From: Streptosporangium sandarakinum
GTDB taxonomy: Bacteria > Actinomycetota > Actinomycetes > Streptosporangiales > Streptosporangiaceae
Assembly: GCF_013409935.1 (NCBI RefSeq)
Contig: NZ_JACCCO010000001.1
Coordinates: forward strand, 248,001-312,000
Length of the DNA: 64,000 nucleotides
Direction: 5' to 3'
The notes under the pieces are model-generated. The model was not told the DNA's origin. It worked only from the letters and a program-made list of their open reading frames with translations, and did not search any database. A program made the position numbers and the translations under genes. Positions 1 to 7,460 of this stretch are shown piece by piece (the stretch's first letter is position 1; each line of letters opens with the position of its first letter).

Positions 1-29
1 GGATCGGGCTTCGGGCCGGGGAAGCAGGA

Positions 30-66
30 CCGGGGCCGGGACCGGTGGAAGTGGTCCCGGCCCCGG
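30..66. terminator. Strong GC hairpin downstream of the sulfonate operon
   Basis: A perfect 14-bp stem (CCGGGGCCGGGACC at 30-43 pairing with 53-66) with a 9-nt loop. It lies about 170 bases beyond the stop of the last gene of the minus-strand operon. It is a plausible factor-independent terminator of the GC-rich actinobacterial type, with no U tract. The rest of 1-239 is low-complexity G/C sequence in which I see no gene. Confidence 0.45.
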
Positions 67-239
67 ATGACGGCCGGGGCCGGGGCTCGGATCCACCGAG
101 ACGGCCCGGCCCCGGCCCGGGGGGTGACGGCCACGGGACGCGGCCCGCCCCAGTCCGGCGGGCGGCGTCCCGGCCGTCCGGTGACGGCGCCGCCGGAGAC
201 CTTCGGGGGGAGACCTCCCCTCCGGGGCGCCGTACCGGG

Positions 240-746
240 TCAGGGGTGGGCGACGAACCGCCCGAACCGGCCCCGGTGGTACAGCAGCGGCAGGCCCCGG
301 TCGCGCACGCTCACCTCGGCGACCAGGCCGACGACGAGGATGTGGTCGCCCACGTCGACCGTCTGGTGTGGAAGACAGACCAGATGGGCGGAGACGTCCT
401 GCAGCAGCGGCGCCCCGAGCGGCCCGGGACGCCATCGGGTGGGTTCGGCGAAGCGGTCGACGCCCTTGCTGGCGAACCGGGCCGCCAGGACCGCCTGGTC
501 ACTGGTGAGGATGTTGACCGCGAAGTGGTCCGCGGCCCGCAGCCGGGGCCAGGTGGTCGAGTCCCGGTCCACGCAGAAGGAGACCAGCGGCGGCTCCAGG
601 CTGACCGAGGAGAACGAGGTCGCGGTCAGCCCGGCCGGGACGCCCTCGCTCTGCGCGGTGATCACGACGACGCCCGCGGCGTGTACGGCGAGGGCCTGCC
701 GGAACGTGTCGTGGTCCACGGACCGGTTCCACAGGGTCTCCGTCAT
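240..746 (-). CDS. Flavin reductase-like FMN-binding protein
   Basis: 168 aa. The protein has the split-barrel flavin reductase fold: an early HAAGVVVITAQ strand, then GLTATSFSSVSLEPPLVSFCV, the usual FMN-phosphate contact region, and a C-terminal H-x-G-x-F-G ending (YHRGRFGRF). Members reduce FMN or FAD with NAD(P)H and feed two-component monooxygenases, or are small oxygenase partners. The ATG overlaps the TGA of the upstream FMN reductase gene by the ATGA arrangement, so it is the last gene of the sulfonate operon and probably translationally coupled. Family assignment is firm. The exact flavin partner is inferred from the neighbouring luciferase-like monooxygenase. Confidence 0.85.
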   Translation of the reverse strand: MTETLWNRSVDHDTFRQALAVHAAGVVVITAQSEGVPAGLTATSFSSVSLEPPLVSFCVDRDSTTWPRLRAADHFAVNILTSDQAVLAARFASKGVDRFAEPTRWRPGPLGAPLLQDVSAHLVCLPHQTVDVGDHILVVGLVAEVSVRDRGLPLLYHRGRFGRFVAHP

Positions 747-1291
747 GTCCCCGCTCCCTCCCTGAGCCGGATTCCCGTCCTTTCCCCGAGCGCCGCCGTC
801 ACCTGGGGGGCGACCCGGGCGGTCCAGCGCGCGAGGACCTCCCCGAGATCCGGCAGCTCCGGCTCCAGGAGCGCCAGCCCCGGGGTGGGGACGTGCGCGC
901 CGAGTTCGACCAGGAGGGGCCGCAGGTGCACCTCGACGGCGAGGGCGTGCCGGGGGTCGCCCATGACCAGCACCGGCAGCGCCGCGACACCGGTCAGCGC
1001 GGCCGGGGGCAGCCGGTCGAAGAACGCCTTGAGCAGGCCGGTGTAGGTCCCCTTGTAGGTGGGGCTGGCCACCACGAGCACGTCCGCGCCCGTGACGAGC
1101 TCCAGCGCCACCTCCACGCCCGCGGACGGGCCGGGCGCGAGCAGCTGCGACCCGAGCGCCGACAGGTCCACGACCTCGTGGGAGCCGTCGTGCCCGATCC
1201 GCTCCCCGATCGCCTCGGCGGCCGCGACCGCGGCGATCCGCGTCCTGGACCCTCCGCGGGGGTTGCCGACCAGCGTCACGACGGAGGTCAC
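743..1291 (-). CDS. NAD(P)H-dependent FMN reductase (SsuE/MsuE type)
   Basis: 182 aa flavodoxin-like protein. The N-terminal strand and phosphate loop TLVGNPRGGSRTR match the NAD(P)H-FMN reductase family, and ASPTYKGTYTGLLKAFFDRL is the signature of SsuE/MsuE-type reductases. They supply free FMNH2 to the two-component sulfonate or sulfone monooxygenases. The start is GTG (1289-1291), overlapping the TGA of the monooxygenase gene (GTGA); the stop overlaps the next ATG. Two different flavin reductases in one operon is notable: either they serve different oxygenases or one is the oxygenase's tight partner. Confidence 0.88.
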   Translation of the reverse strand: MTSVVTLVGNPRGGSRTRIAAVAAAEAIGERIGHDGSHEVVDLSALGSQLLAPGPSAGVEVALELVTGADVLVVASPTYKGTYTGLLKAFFDRLPPAALTGVAALPVLVMGDPRHALAVEVHLRPLLVELGAHVPTPGLALLEPELPDLGEVLARWTARVAPQVTAALGERTGIRLREGAGT

Positions 1292-2673
1292 GAGGCCACC
1301 ACCGCGTCCGCCGGGCCCACCGTACCCACCGGGTCCGCCGAGTCGAGCCGCCCACCGGCCGGGGGCCGCGCGCGGCGGGAGGCCGGCCGGGGCAGGTCGT
1401 AGTTGTCGCGCAGCGTGCGGCCCTCGTACTCCCGCCGGAACAGGCCCCTGATCTGCAGTTCCGGCACGACGTGGTCGACGAAGTCCTCCAGGCCGCCGGG
1501 CAGGACCGGCGGCATGACGTTGAAGCCGTCGGCGGCGCTGTTCTCGAACCAGAGCTGGATCTCGTCGGCGATCCGCTCGGGGGTCCCGGCCAGGACCCGG
1601 TGCCCCCGGCCGCCCGCGAGGCGGCCGAGGAGCTGCCGCACGGTCAGGTCCTCCCGGCGGGCGAGGTCGATGACGAGCCTGCGGCGGCTCTGCGCCCCCT
1701 CCGTCTCGGCGGAGACGTCCGGCAGGGGACGGTCCAGCGCGTCCTCGGTCAGCTCGATGCCCACCAGGTGGGACAGCTGGGCCAGGCCGTACGCGGGGAT
1801 GATGAGGTCCTGCAGCTCCTGCTCCAGCCGGCGTGCCTCCCGCTCGGTGGAGCCGATGACCGGGGAGATGCCGGGGAGGACCAGCAGGTCGCCCGGGTGC
1901 CTGCCGTACCGGGCGAGGCGGCCCTTGATGTCGGTGTAGAACGCCTGGGCATCGGCGAGCGTCTGCTGGGCGGTGAAGACCGCCTCGGCGTACCGGGCCG
2001 CGAAGTCCTTGCCGTCCTCGGAGGAGCCGGCCTGCACCAGCAGCGGGTGGCCCTGCGGCGGGCGGGAGGTGTTGAGCGGGCCGCGGACCCGGAAGTGGGG
2101 GCCGTCGTGGTCGAGCGGGTGGATCCGGCCGGCGTCGGCGTAGAGGCCCCCGAGGCGGTCGCCGACGACGGCGTCGTCCTCCCAGCCGTCCCACAGCCCG
2201 GTGACGACGTCGAGGAACTCGGCGGCCCGGGCGTAGCGGTCGGCGTGGGCGGGGCGTTCGATTCCGAAGTTGCGCGCCTCGGCCTCGCCCGCGGAGGTGA
2301 CGATGTTCCAGCCGGCCCGACCGCCGCTGATGTGGTCCAGCGAGGCGAACTTGCGGGCTACGTGGAACGGCTCGTTGTAGGTGGTGGACACCGTCGCGAT
2401 CAGGCCGACGTGGTCGGTGACCGCGGCCAGCGCCGCCAGCAGCGTCAGCGGCTCCAGGCCGCCCAGCGCGTTGTACCGGACGTCGCCCTGCAGGGCGAGG
2501 CTGTCGGCGAGGAAGACCGAGTCGAGCCGGCCCCGCTCGGCGATCCTGGCGAGCTGCTGGTAGTGCCGGACGTCGGTGAGGCGGGCGGGTTCGGTGCGCG
2601 GGTGGCGCCAGGCCGCCTCGTGGTGGCCGACGCCCATGAGGAAGGCGTTGAGGTGGAGCGTCCGGGTGGGCAT
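1288..2673 (-). CDS. LLM-class flavin-dependent monooxygenase (NtaA/SnaA/DszA family)
   Basis: 461 aa, the usual length for the NtaA/SnaA/DszA branch of bacterial-luciferase-like monooxygenases. Diagnostic stretches are LHLNAFLMGVGHHEAAWRHP at the N-terminus, the FMN-pocket region TTYNEPFHVARKFASLDHIS, the GRAGWNIVTS motif and QAGSSEDGKDFAARYAEAVF. It uses FMNH2 and O2 to oxygenate a sulfur- or nitrogen-containing substrate and needs a separate reductase. The genes for a transporter (upstream) and two reductases (downstream) make an organosulfur substrate likely; the actual compound cannot be read from the sequence. Its ATG overlaps the stop of ssuC by one base (TGATG). Confidence 0.9.
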   Translation of the reverse strand: MPTRTLHLNAFLMGVGHHEAAWRHPRTEPARLTDVRHYQQLARIAERGRLDSVFLADSLALQGDVRYNALGGLEPLTLLAALAAVTDHVGLIATVSTTYNEPFHVARKFASLDHISGGRAGWNIVTSAGEAEARNFGIERPAHADRYARAAEFLDVVTGLWDGWEDDAVVGDRLGGLYADAGRIHPLDHDGPHFRVRGPLNTSRPPQGHPLLVQAGSSEDGKDFAARYAEAVFTAQQTLADAQAFYTDIKGRLARYGRHPGDLLVLPGISPVIGSTEREARRLEQELQDLIIPAYGLAQLSHLVGIELTEDALDRPLPDVSAETEGAQSRRRLVIDLARREDLTVRQLLGRLAGGRGHRVLAGTPERIADEIQLWFENSAADGFNVMPPVLPGGLEDFVDHVVPELQIRGLFRREYEGRTLRDNYDLPRPASRRARPPAGGRLDSADPVGTVGPADAVVAS

Positions 2674-3665
2674 CAGGTGGTCCTCCAGGTGGAAAATCGC
2701 CGCTCCACGGCGAGCAGGAGCAGGTTGAACAGCAGGCCGAGGGCGGAGATGGTGATGATCCCGGCGTACATGTCGGGGATGCGGAAGCTGAACTGGGCGT
2801 CCTGGACGAGGTAGCCGAGGCCGGCCTTGGCCCCGACCATCTCGGCGAACAGCAGGACGAGGATCGAGGAGGCGCCCGCCAGCCGGATGCCGGTGAAGAT
2901 GGTGGGGACGGCCGCCGGGAGGATGACCTTCCGGAAGAGGCTGAGCGGGCCGAGCCCCAGGGATCGGGCCGATCTGACCAGCAGAGGCTCCACGGTCCTG
3001 ACCCCGCTGACGGTGTTGAGCAGGATGGGCCAGGAGCAGGCGTAGAACACGAAGACGATCTTCGATGGCTCCCCCAGACCGAGGATCAGGATGAACACCG
3101 GCAGCAGGGCCACCGCCGAGGTGTTGCGGAAGATCTCCAGGACCGGGCTGAGGAAGTCGGCGACCGGCCGGTACCAGCCGATGGCCAGCCCGAGCGGTAC
3201 GGCCAGCACGACGGCCAGGCCGAACCCGGTGAGGGAGCGGACCAGCGACGCCTGGAAGTGCTCCAGCAGCTGCCCGCCGAGCAGCAGGTCGTACCAGGCG
3301 CGCAGCACCTCCGACAGCGGCGGCACGAAGACCGGGTCCACCGCCCCGGTGCGTGGCAGCATCTCCCAGGTCGCGGCGAGCAGCACCACGGCCGGCGCCC
3401 GCCGCACGAGCGGGCCGAGCCGGACGCGGCGGCCGAGCCGGGCCAGGCCGGCGAGCCGGGCGGGCCGCGAGGTCTCCGGGCTCTCCGGGGCCTCCAGGAT
3501 CTCCGGGCTCTTCGGGCTTTCCGGCGCGGCGGGCGACACCGGCGCCGGGGCCGGGATCTGGGTCTGGGTCTGGGTCTGGGTCTGGGTCTGGGTGGTGGGC
3601 GATGCCGGGGCCGGGGCGTCGCCCCGGGCGGCTCCGGTCGCGGGTGCGGCGAGGATGTCAGTCAA
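2673..3665 (-). CDS. ssuC: ABC transporter permease, sulfonate/taurine type (SsuC-like)
   Basis: 330 aa integral membrane protein of the BPD_transp_1 family. The EAA-type loop is visible as SARSLGLGPLSLFRKVILPA, followed by VPTIFTGIRLAG and several hydrophobic helices. The start appears to be TTG (3663-3665), supported by AGGAG a few bases upstream; no ATG lies in frame nearby. It overlaps the end of ssuB by 8 bases. The first ~75 residues are a cytoplasmic, low-complexity Thr-Gln/Pro/Ser-rich extension encoded partly by a hexanucleotide repeat, absent from typical SsuC proteins (about 260 aa). It pairs with the SsuB ATPase and SsuA lipoprotein. Confidence 0.88.
   Translation of the reverse strand: MTDILAAPATGAARGDAPAPASPTTQTQTQTQTQTQIPAPAPVSPAAPESPKSPEILEAPESPETSRPARLAGLARLGRRVRLGPLVRRAPAVVLLAATWEMLPRTGAVDPVFVPPLSEVLRAWYDLLLGGQLLEHFQASLVRSLTGFGLAVVLAVPLGLAIGWYRPVADFLSPVLEIFRNTSAVALLPVFILILGLGEPSKIVFVFYACSWPILLNTVSGVRTVEPLLVRSARSLGLGPLSLFRKVILPAAVPTIFTGIRLAGASSILVLLFAEMVGAKAGLGYLVQDAQFSFRIPDMYAGIITISALGLLFNLLLLAVERRFSTWRTT
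3557..3592. repeat. Hexanucleotide tandem repeat (tctggg)x6 inside ssuC
   Basis: Six perfect copies of tctggg read on the plus strand, encoding alternating Thr-Gln in the N-terminal extension of the permease. The unit is a multiple of three, so slippage would change the length of the linker without shifting frame. Confidence 0.9.
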
Positions 3666-4605
3666 CGGTCCGCTCCTGTTCCCTGCCGGCGGCGACCTCG
3701 TTGCGCAGCAGGCTCCAGACGTGGTGGCGGTACTCGCCGAACACCGGGTCGGCGCGCAGGTCGCCCTCGCGCGAGTCGAACCGGACGTCGACGATCTCCT
3801 TGATCCGGCCGGGGCGGGAGGTCATGACCGCGACCCGCTGCCCCAGGTAGACGGCCTCGTCGATGCCGTGGGTGATGAACACGACCGTCTTGTGCGTCTT
3901 CTCCCACACCCGCAGCAGCTCCTCCTGCAGCGACTCCCGGGTCTGGGCGTCCAGGGCGGCGAACGGCTCGTCCATCAGCAGCACGTCGGGGTCGAAGGCG
4001 AGGCTGCGGGCGATCGCGACGCGCTGGCGCATGCCGCCCGACAGCTCGTGCGGGTAGCGGTGCTCGAACCCGGCCAGCCCGACCAGGTCCAGGTAGTGCC
4101 GGGCCCGCTCGCGCCGTTCCCGCCTCGGGACGGCCTTGGCCTCCAGCCCGAACTCGATGTTGGCCAGGGCCGTACGCCACGGGAGCAGCGCGTACTGCTG
4201 GAAGACGATGCCCCGGTCGAGGCCGGGACCGTCGACGGCGCGGCCGTCGATGAGGATCTCGCCGTCGGTCGGTGCGGTGAGCCCGGCGATCAGGTCGAGC
4301 AGGGTGGACTTGCCGCAGCCGCTCGGCCCGACGAGGGTGAGGAACTCCCCCTCGCGGACGTCCAGGTCCACCCCGGTGACCGCGGTGAACGGGCGGTCCG
4401 AGCCGCGGGTGCGGAAGACCTTGCCGACGTCCCGGATCCCGATCTTCACCTGTGAGGGGGCGGCCGGTGTCCGGGCTGAGGAGGGAGCGAGCGCGGCGGG
4501 TGAGTGACGAGGGAAGGCACCGGCTCGAAAGCCCCCGAGCCGCGCGGCGGCGCCGTTCACGAGGGTCTCTCCCCCGGTGTCCCCGCCGGTGGCGTGCGCG
4601 CTCAC
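3658..4605 (-). CDS. ssuB: ABC transporter ATP-binding protein, sulfonate type (SsuB-like)
   Basis: 315 aa. The Walker A is GPSGCGKSTLL, the Q-loop region is VFQQYALLPW, the signature LSGGMRQRVAIARSLAFDP is followed by Walker B LLMDEPFAALD, and the H-loop is ITHGIDEAV: a complete ATPase of the nitrate/sulfonate/taurine group. The GTG start overlaps the ssuA stop (GTGA). The ATPase domain itself starts only at about residue 52 (VKIGIRDVGKVF). The preceding stretch, rich in Gly, Ala, Ser and Pro, is partly encoded by a palindromic repeat also found at 7.8 kb. An in-frame GTG at 4447-4449 would give a 263-aa protein of normal SsuB size, so the true start is uncertain. Confidence 0.9.
   Translation of the reverse strand: MSAHATGGDTGGETLVNGAAARLGGFRAGAFPRHSPAALAPSSARTPAAPSQVKIGIRDVGKVFRTRGSDRPFTAVTGVDLDVREGEFLTLVGPSGCGKSTLLDLIAGLTAPTDGEILIDGRAVDGPGLDRGIVFQQYALLPWRTALANIEFGLEAKAVPRRERRERARHYLDLVGLAGFEHRYPHELSGGMRQRVAIARSLAFDPDVLLMDEPFAALDAQTRESLQEELLRVWEKTHKTVVFITHGIDEAVYLGQRVAVMTSRPGRIKEIVDVRFDSREGDLRADPVFGEYRHHVWSLLRNEVAAGREQERTVD
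4464..4550. repeat. Interspersed palindromic repeat, copy A (inside ssuB)
   Basis: On the plus strand it begins ccggtgtccgggctgagga and ends with gacgagggaaggcaccgg then agcccccgagccgcg. Its outer parts ccggtgtc and gcaccgg are inverted, so it can fold. Copy B at about 7817-7910 shares the same blocks with a few substitutions. Here the element is read through in frame and contributes an N-terminal extension to the SsuB ATPase. Confidence 0.8.
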
Positions 4606-5627
4606 GAGGTCCTCCCGTTCGCGAAGGGGTTGAACTCGTTGGTGTAGACGTCGGACGCCCTGACCTGGCCGGGCCTGATCTCGCCCTCGCGCCCCAGCCA
4701 GTCGATCCAGGTCTGGAAGTCCCTGTCGGAGATCGTCCCGCCCTGGGTGGCCACGCCGCTGCTCTTCCAGAAGCCGACCGTCGAGGGGTCCTCGTTACGG
4801 CCCCGCCGGGCGATGATCTCCCGGTACTTGGCGATCACCTCCTGGCGGGAGTGGGTGCGCGTCCACTCGACGGCCCTGGCGAACGCCTCCACGAACTTCC
4901 GGGTGGTGTCGGGGTTCTGCCGGATGAACCGCTCGGTCAGCACGACGCTGCCCGCGGTGAAGGAGCCGAACAGGTCGATGTCCTTGAACAGGGGGCGGAT
5001 GCCGCCGCGTTCCAGGGCCTTCTCCCGCAGGATGCCGGACAGCGCGGCCACGTCGACCTGGCCCTGGCGCAGCGCCTGCTCGGTGTTGACCGGCGGCACG
5101 ACGACCAGCTCGACCTTGCCGATCTCCTGCGGGGTCAGGCCGCCGCGCTTGAGGTACTCCTTGAGCACGGCCTCCAGGTGGGCGCCCAGGGTGTTGACCC
5201 CGATCTTCTTCCCGATCAGGTCGCGGGGGCCCCTGATCGGCGAGTCGCCGGTGACGTAGTAGCCGACGTAGCTGTCGGCGTCGCTGCCGTAGTAGCCGAC
5301 CACGGCCTTGATCGGGGCCTTGGCCGCCTTGAGCTTGACGATCGCGCCGTTGAACGCGCCGCCGAAGTCGGTCTGCCCGGTGGCCGCGGCCTGGATGTCC
5401 TGCGGGCCGGAGATGGTGTTGCCGATCCACTTCAGCCTGATCGGCCCGAGGTAACCGAGCGCCTCGGCCAGTTCGGGGAAGGTGACGGCGCCGACGCTGC
5501 CCTGGTAGCGCAGCTCGGTCACCTCCGGCGCGCCGGGCTGGGAGGAGCCGGAGGCGGAGGCGGAGCCGCAGCCGGCGAGGGCGGCGACGAGAAGGAGGGA
5601 CAGAAGGGCGTGTCTGGTTCTGATCAC
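4602..5627 (-). CDS. ssuA: Sulfonate ABC transporter substrate-binding lipoprotein (SsuA-like)
   Basis: 341 aa from a GTG start (5625-5627), chosen because it is preceded by GAGGA about 10 bases away and gives a lipoprotein signal peptide: RTRH, a hydrophobic core LLSLLLVAALAG and the lipobox LAGC. The mature part is an NMT1/SsuA-like periplasmic-binding fold (QAAATGQTDFGGAFNGAIV, IGKKIGVNTLGAHLEAVLKEYL). An in-frame start further upstream exists but would overlap the leader peptide and lose the signal. The protein captures an alkanesulfonate-like ligand outside the membrane and delivers it to the SsuBC permease. First structural gene of the operon; its stop overlaps ssuB. Confidence 0.9.
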   Translation of the reverse strand: MIRTRHALLSLLLVAALAGCGSASASGSSQPGAPEVTELRYQGSVGAVTFPELAEALGYLGPIRLKWIGNTISGPQDIQAAATGQTDFGGAFNGAIVKLKAAKAPIKAVVGYYGSDADSYVGYYVTGDSPIRGPRDLIGKKIGVNTLGAHLEAVLKEYLKRGGLTPQEIGKVELVVVPPVNTEQALRQGQVDVAALSGILREKALERGGIRPLFKDIDLFGSFTAGSVVLTERFIRQNPDTTRKFVEAFARAVEWTRTHSRQEVIAKYREIIARRGRNEDPSTVGFWKSSGVATQGGTISDRDFQTWIDWLGREGEIRPGQVRASDVYTNEFNPFANGRTS

Positions 5628-5815
5628 GGGGGTGGTTCCTCGTGGAGGGGCGCGCTCGCGCGGCGCCGTGCCGCGGGCGGGGCGCGCCGGGGGGAGGACG
5701 ATGAGGGGGAGGACGCGTGGGCGTCGTCGGCCACGCGGGGACGCGAGGGTTCGGATGCGGCGGCAGGCCGGCCGTGCGCCCTCGTGGAGTGCGGTTGGAC
5801 GCCGGTGATCCGCGA

Positions 5816-5890
5816 TCAACGACACTGCGCGCTGGCGACGTGGCAGAAGTCCACGTGCGAGCGACGCGTCAGGTGAAGCCCCAGGCTCAT
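5816..5890 (-). CDS. Cys-containing leader peptide (probable attenuator of the ssu operon)
   Basis: A 24-codon ORF, too short for routine gene finding, reading MSLGLHLTRRSHVDFCH then VASAQCR and a stop. The pattern L-T-R-R-x-H-V-D-x-C-x-V-x-S-A-x-C-R is that of the actinobacterial 'putative leader peptides' found ahead of sulfur-assimilation and sulfonate-transport operons, for which cysteine-responsive attenuation has been described in mycobacteria. The -10 hexamer lies only 7 bases before the ATG, so the message is probably leaderless or nearly so. About 190 bases separate its stop from ssuA. Role in sensing Cys-tRNA supply is inferred from the class and position. Confidence 0.8.
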   Translation of the reverse strand: MSLGLHLTRRSHVDFCHVASAQCR

Positions 5891-5897
5891 GTCCTCG

Positions 5898-5941
5898 AAC
5901 CTACGATCCCCCGCCGGATAAGTCAACTTTTCCTACTAGGA
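5898..5941 (-). promoter_or_regulatory. Promoter and palindromic operator candidate of the sulfonate operon
   Basis: Read on the minus strand, TTGACT (plus 5921-5926) and TAGGTT (plus 5898-5903) are separated by exactly 17 bases, a good housekeeping-sigma promoter. Immediately upstream of the -35 lies a perfect 11-bp palindrome, TCCTACTAGGA (5931-5941), a reasonable site for a regulator. The predicted start of transcription falls at or next to the leader-peptide ATG. Confidence 0.75.
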
Positions 5942-6046
5942 TTGCATGAAATTAGGCGGGCCCTGTCCGGGGTGACGCGCCCGCGCCCGCCGGGAGCCCC
6001 ACGACCACTGCGGCCGTTCCCGGCCCGGAGACGTGACGGCCGCCCT

Positions 6047-7393
6047 TCAGCCGCCGTGGCCGCCGTCGCGGCGCGGCACCGCGGGCGGCGCGGGGATGGC
6101 CGGGAACGGGTTGTCGGGTAGCAGGATGAGCCGCCGGGTCCCGCCCTGCAGCGCGGCGTCCAGGTGCAGCAGCGCGGCGCCGATGCCCGCCGCGCCCACC
6201 ATGTAGCCGGTGTCGGCCGACACCTCGCCCGGCCGCAGCCGCCGGTACGCCTGGTACCAGCGCAGACCCAACCCGTCGTGGCCGTCCGCGCGGCCGATCA
6301 GGTCGTCGGCGAGCTCGCGGGCGAACTCCAGGTACGGCTCCCGCCCGGTCTCGGACCACAGCCCGACGAACAGCTCCAGCAGGCCGGCGGTGCCGCAGCA
6401 CTGGCAGGCCGAGTTCCAGAACCCGGCCGTGCGCCGGTACGGCACGCCGCTGTGCATGACGCCGCGTGCCAGCCGCTCCACCCACATCAGGTCGGACGCC
6501 TCGCCCGTCACCCGGTACAGCTCGTGGAACATCCTCGCCACGCCGGCCGAGCCGGAGCAGAACCCGAGGTAGTGCAGGCCGCGGCCCTCCGGCAGGTGGT
6601 GCGGGACGACGGCGCACTCGCCGCTGACGACGCCGACCGCGCGGACGAAGTCCGCCCCCCGCCGCGCCGCCTCCAGGAACCGCACGTCGCCGGTGACGCC
6701 GTACAGCCGGGCGAGCAGGAAGGCGGTGCCGGCCGTGCCGGACAGGAAGCCCGGGGTGACCGCGTCGGCGGGCAGGCCGGGGCAGTCGCCGAAGAGGTGG
6801 CCGGGCACCGGCTGCCCGGCGATGCGCTCGCCCGCCTCGACGGCCAGCTCCTCCAGGGCGGGCGCCCCGAGGACGGCGGCGGCGTGCAGCAGGCTCAGCA
6901 CCACCCCGCCGTCGCCTCGCTGGGCGGGCTCGCGCGACCAGCCGACGCCGCCGCGCACGGGACGCGCGGCGCGGACGATCCGGCCTGCGGCGGCCAGGGC
7001 CGCCTCCCCGAACTCCTCGTCGCCGAGCACCCAGCCGGCCTGCGTCAGCGCGAACACCGTGCCGGCCAGGCCGTGGTAGAGGGAGACGTCCCGCTGCTCC
7101 GGCCAGGTGGCGGCGAGGTGGCGGGCCCCGGCACGGGCGTCCTCCAGGTACGCCTCGTGGCCGGTGGCGGCGGCGAGCTCCAGGAAGAACAGCACGATGC
7201 CGGCCGCCCCGGCGTAGAGCGAGCCGGGCTCCGGGGAGAGCGCCGACCTGCCGCGGGCGTCGGGGTTGGCCCGCCAGTGCCGCCCCCGTTCGTCGTCGAC
7301 GGCCGCCGAACGGATCCAGCGGCCGGCCATGATGGCGGCGGTCAGGGGCGTCTCGGCGCGGGCGCTCGATGAGCGCGTCGGATCCAGGCCCAT
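6047..7393 (-). CDS. LanC-like (lanthionine synthetase C) protein with CCG zinc motif
   Basis: 448 aa from ATG 7391-7393. Repeating alpha-barrel motifs of the LanC family are visible: SLYHGLAGTVFALTQAG, GFLSGTAGTAFLLARLYG, GFCSGSAGVARMFHELYR and ACQCCGTAGLLELFVGLW. In LanC cyclases zinc is held by a Cys in the third motif and Cys-His in the fourth (CHG). Here the Cys near residue 277 is present and the fourth motif is C-C-G near 330, giving a possible three-Cys site like that of the CCG group of LanM enzymes. No lanthipeptide precursor, dehydratase or kinase gene is adjacent, so it may act alone or on a distant substrate. No convincing ribosome-binding site precedes the start. Confidence 0.82.
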   Translation of the reverse strand: MGLDPTRSSSARAETPLTAAIMAGRWIRSAAVDDERGRHWRANPDARGRSALSPEPGSLYAGAAGIVLFFLELAAATGHEAYLEDARAGARHLAATWPEQRDVSLYHGLAGTVFALTQAGWVLGDEEFGEAALAAAGRIVRAARPVRGGVGWSREPAQRGDGGVVLSLLHAAAVLGAPALEELAVEAGERIAGQPVPGHLFGDCPGLPADAVTPGFLSGTAGTAFLLARLYGVTGDVRFLEAARRGADFVRAVGVVSGECAVVPHHLPEGRGLHYLGFCSGSAGVARMFHELYRVTGEASDLMWVERLARGVMHSGVPYRRTAGFWNSACQCCGTAGLLELFVGLWSETGREPYLEFARELADDLIGRADGHDGLGLRWYQAYRRLRPGEVSADTGYMVGAAGIGAALLHLDAALQGGTRRLILLPDNPFPAIPAPPAVPRRDGGHGG

Positions 7394-7460
7394 GTTCAAA
7401 CTATCCCACAAAATTGGTAGGGAAGACCGGTATTCGTCACGGCGTACCGAGAGGACGACG

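Noticed and set aside
1..1046. Plus-strand open frames over the flavin reductase genes
   Set aside because: Antisense to two genes with clear family motifs and coupled starts.
5628..5825. Upstream extension of ssuA to a start at 5825
   Set aside because: Would overlap the leader peptide's stop and place the lipoprotein signal internally; the GTG at 5627 has a ribosome-binding site and a proper signal peptide.
6164..7372. Plus-strand open frame across the LanC-like gene
   Set aside because: His/Gln/Gly-rich shadow translation; the minus strand has the LanC motifs.
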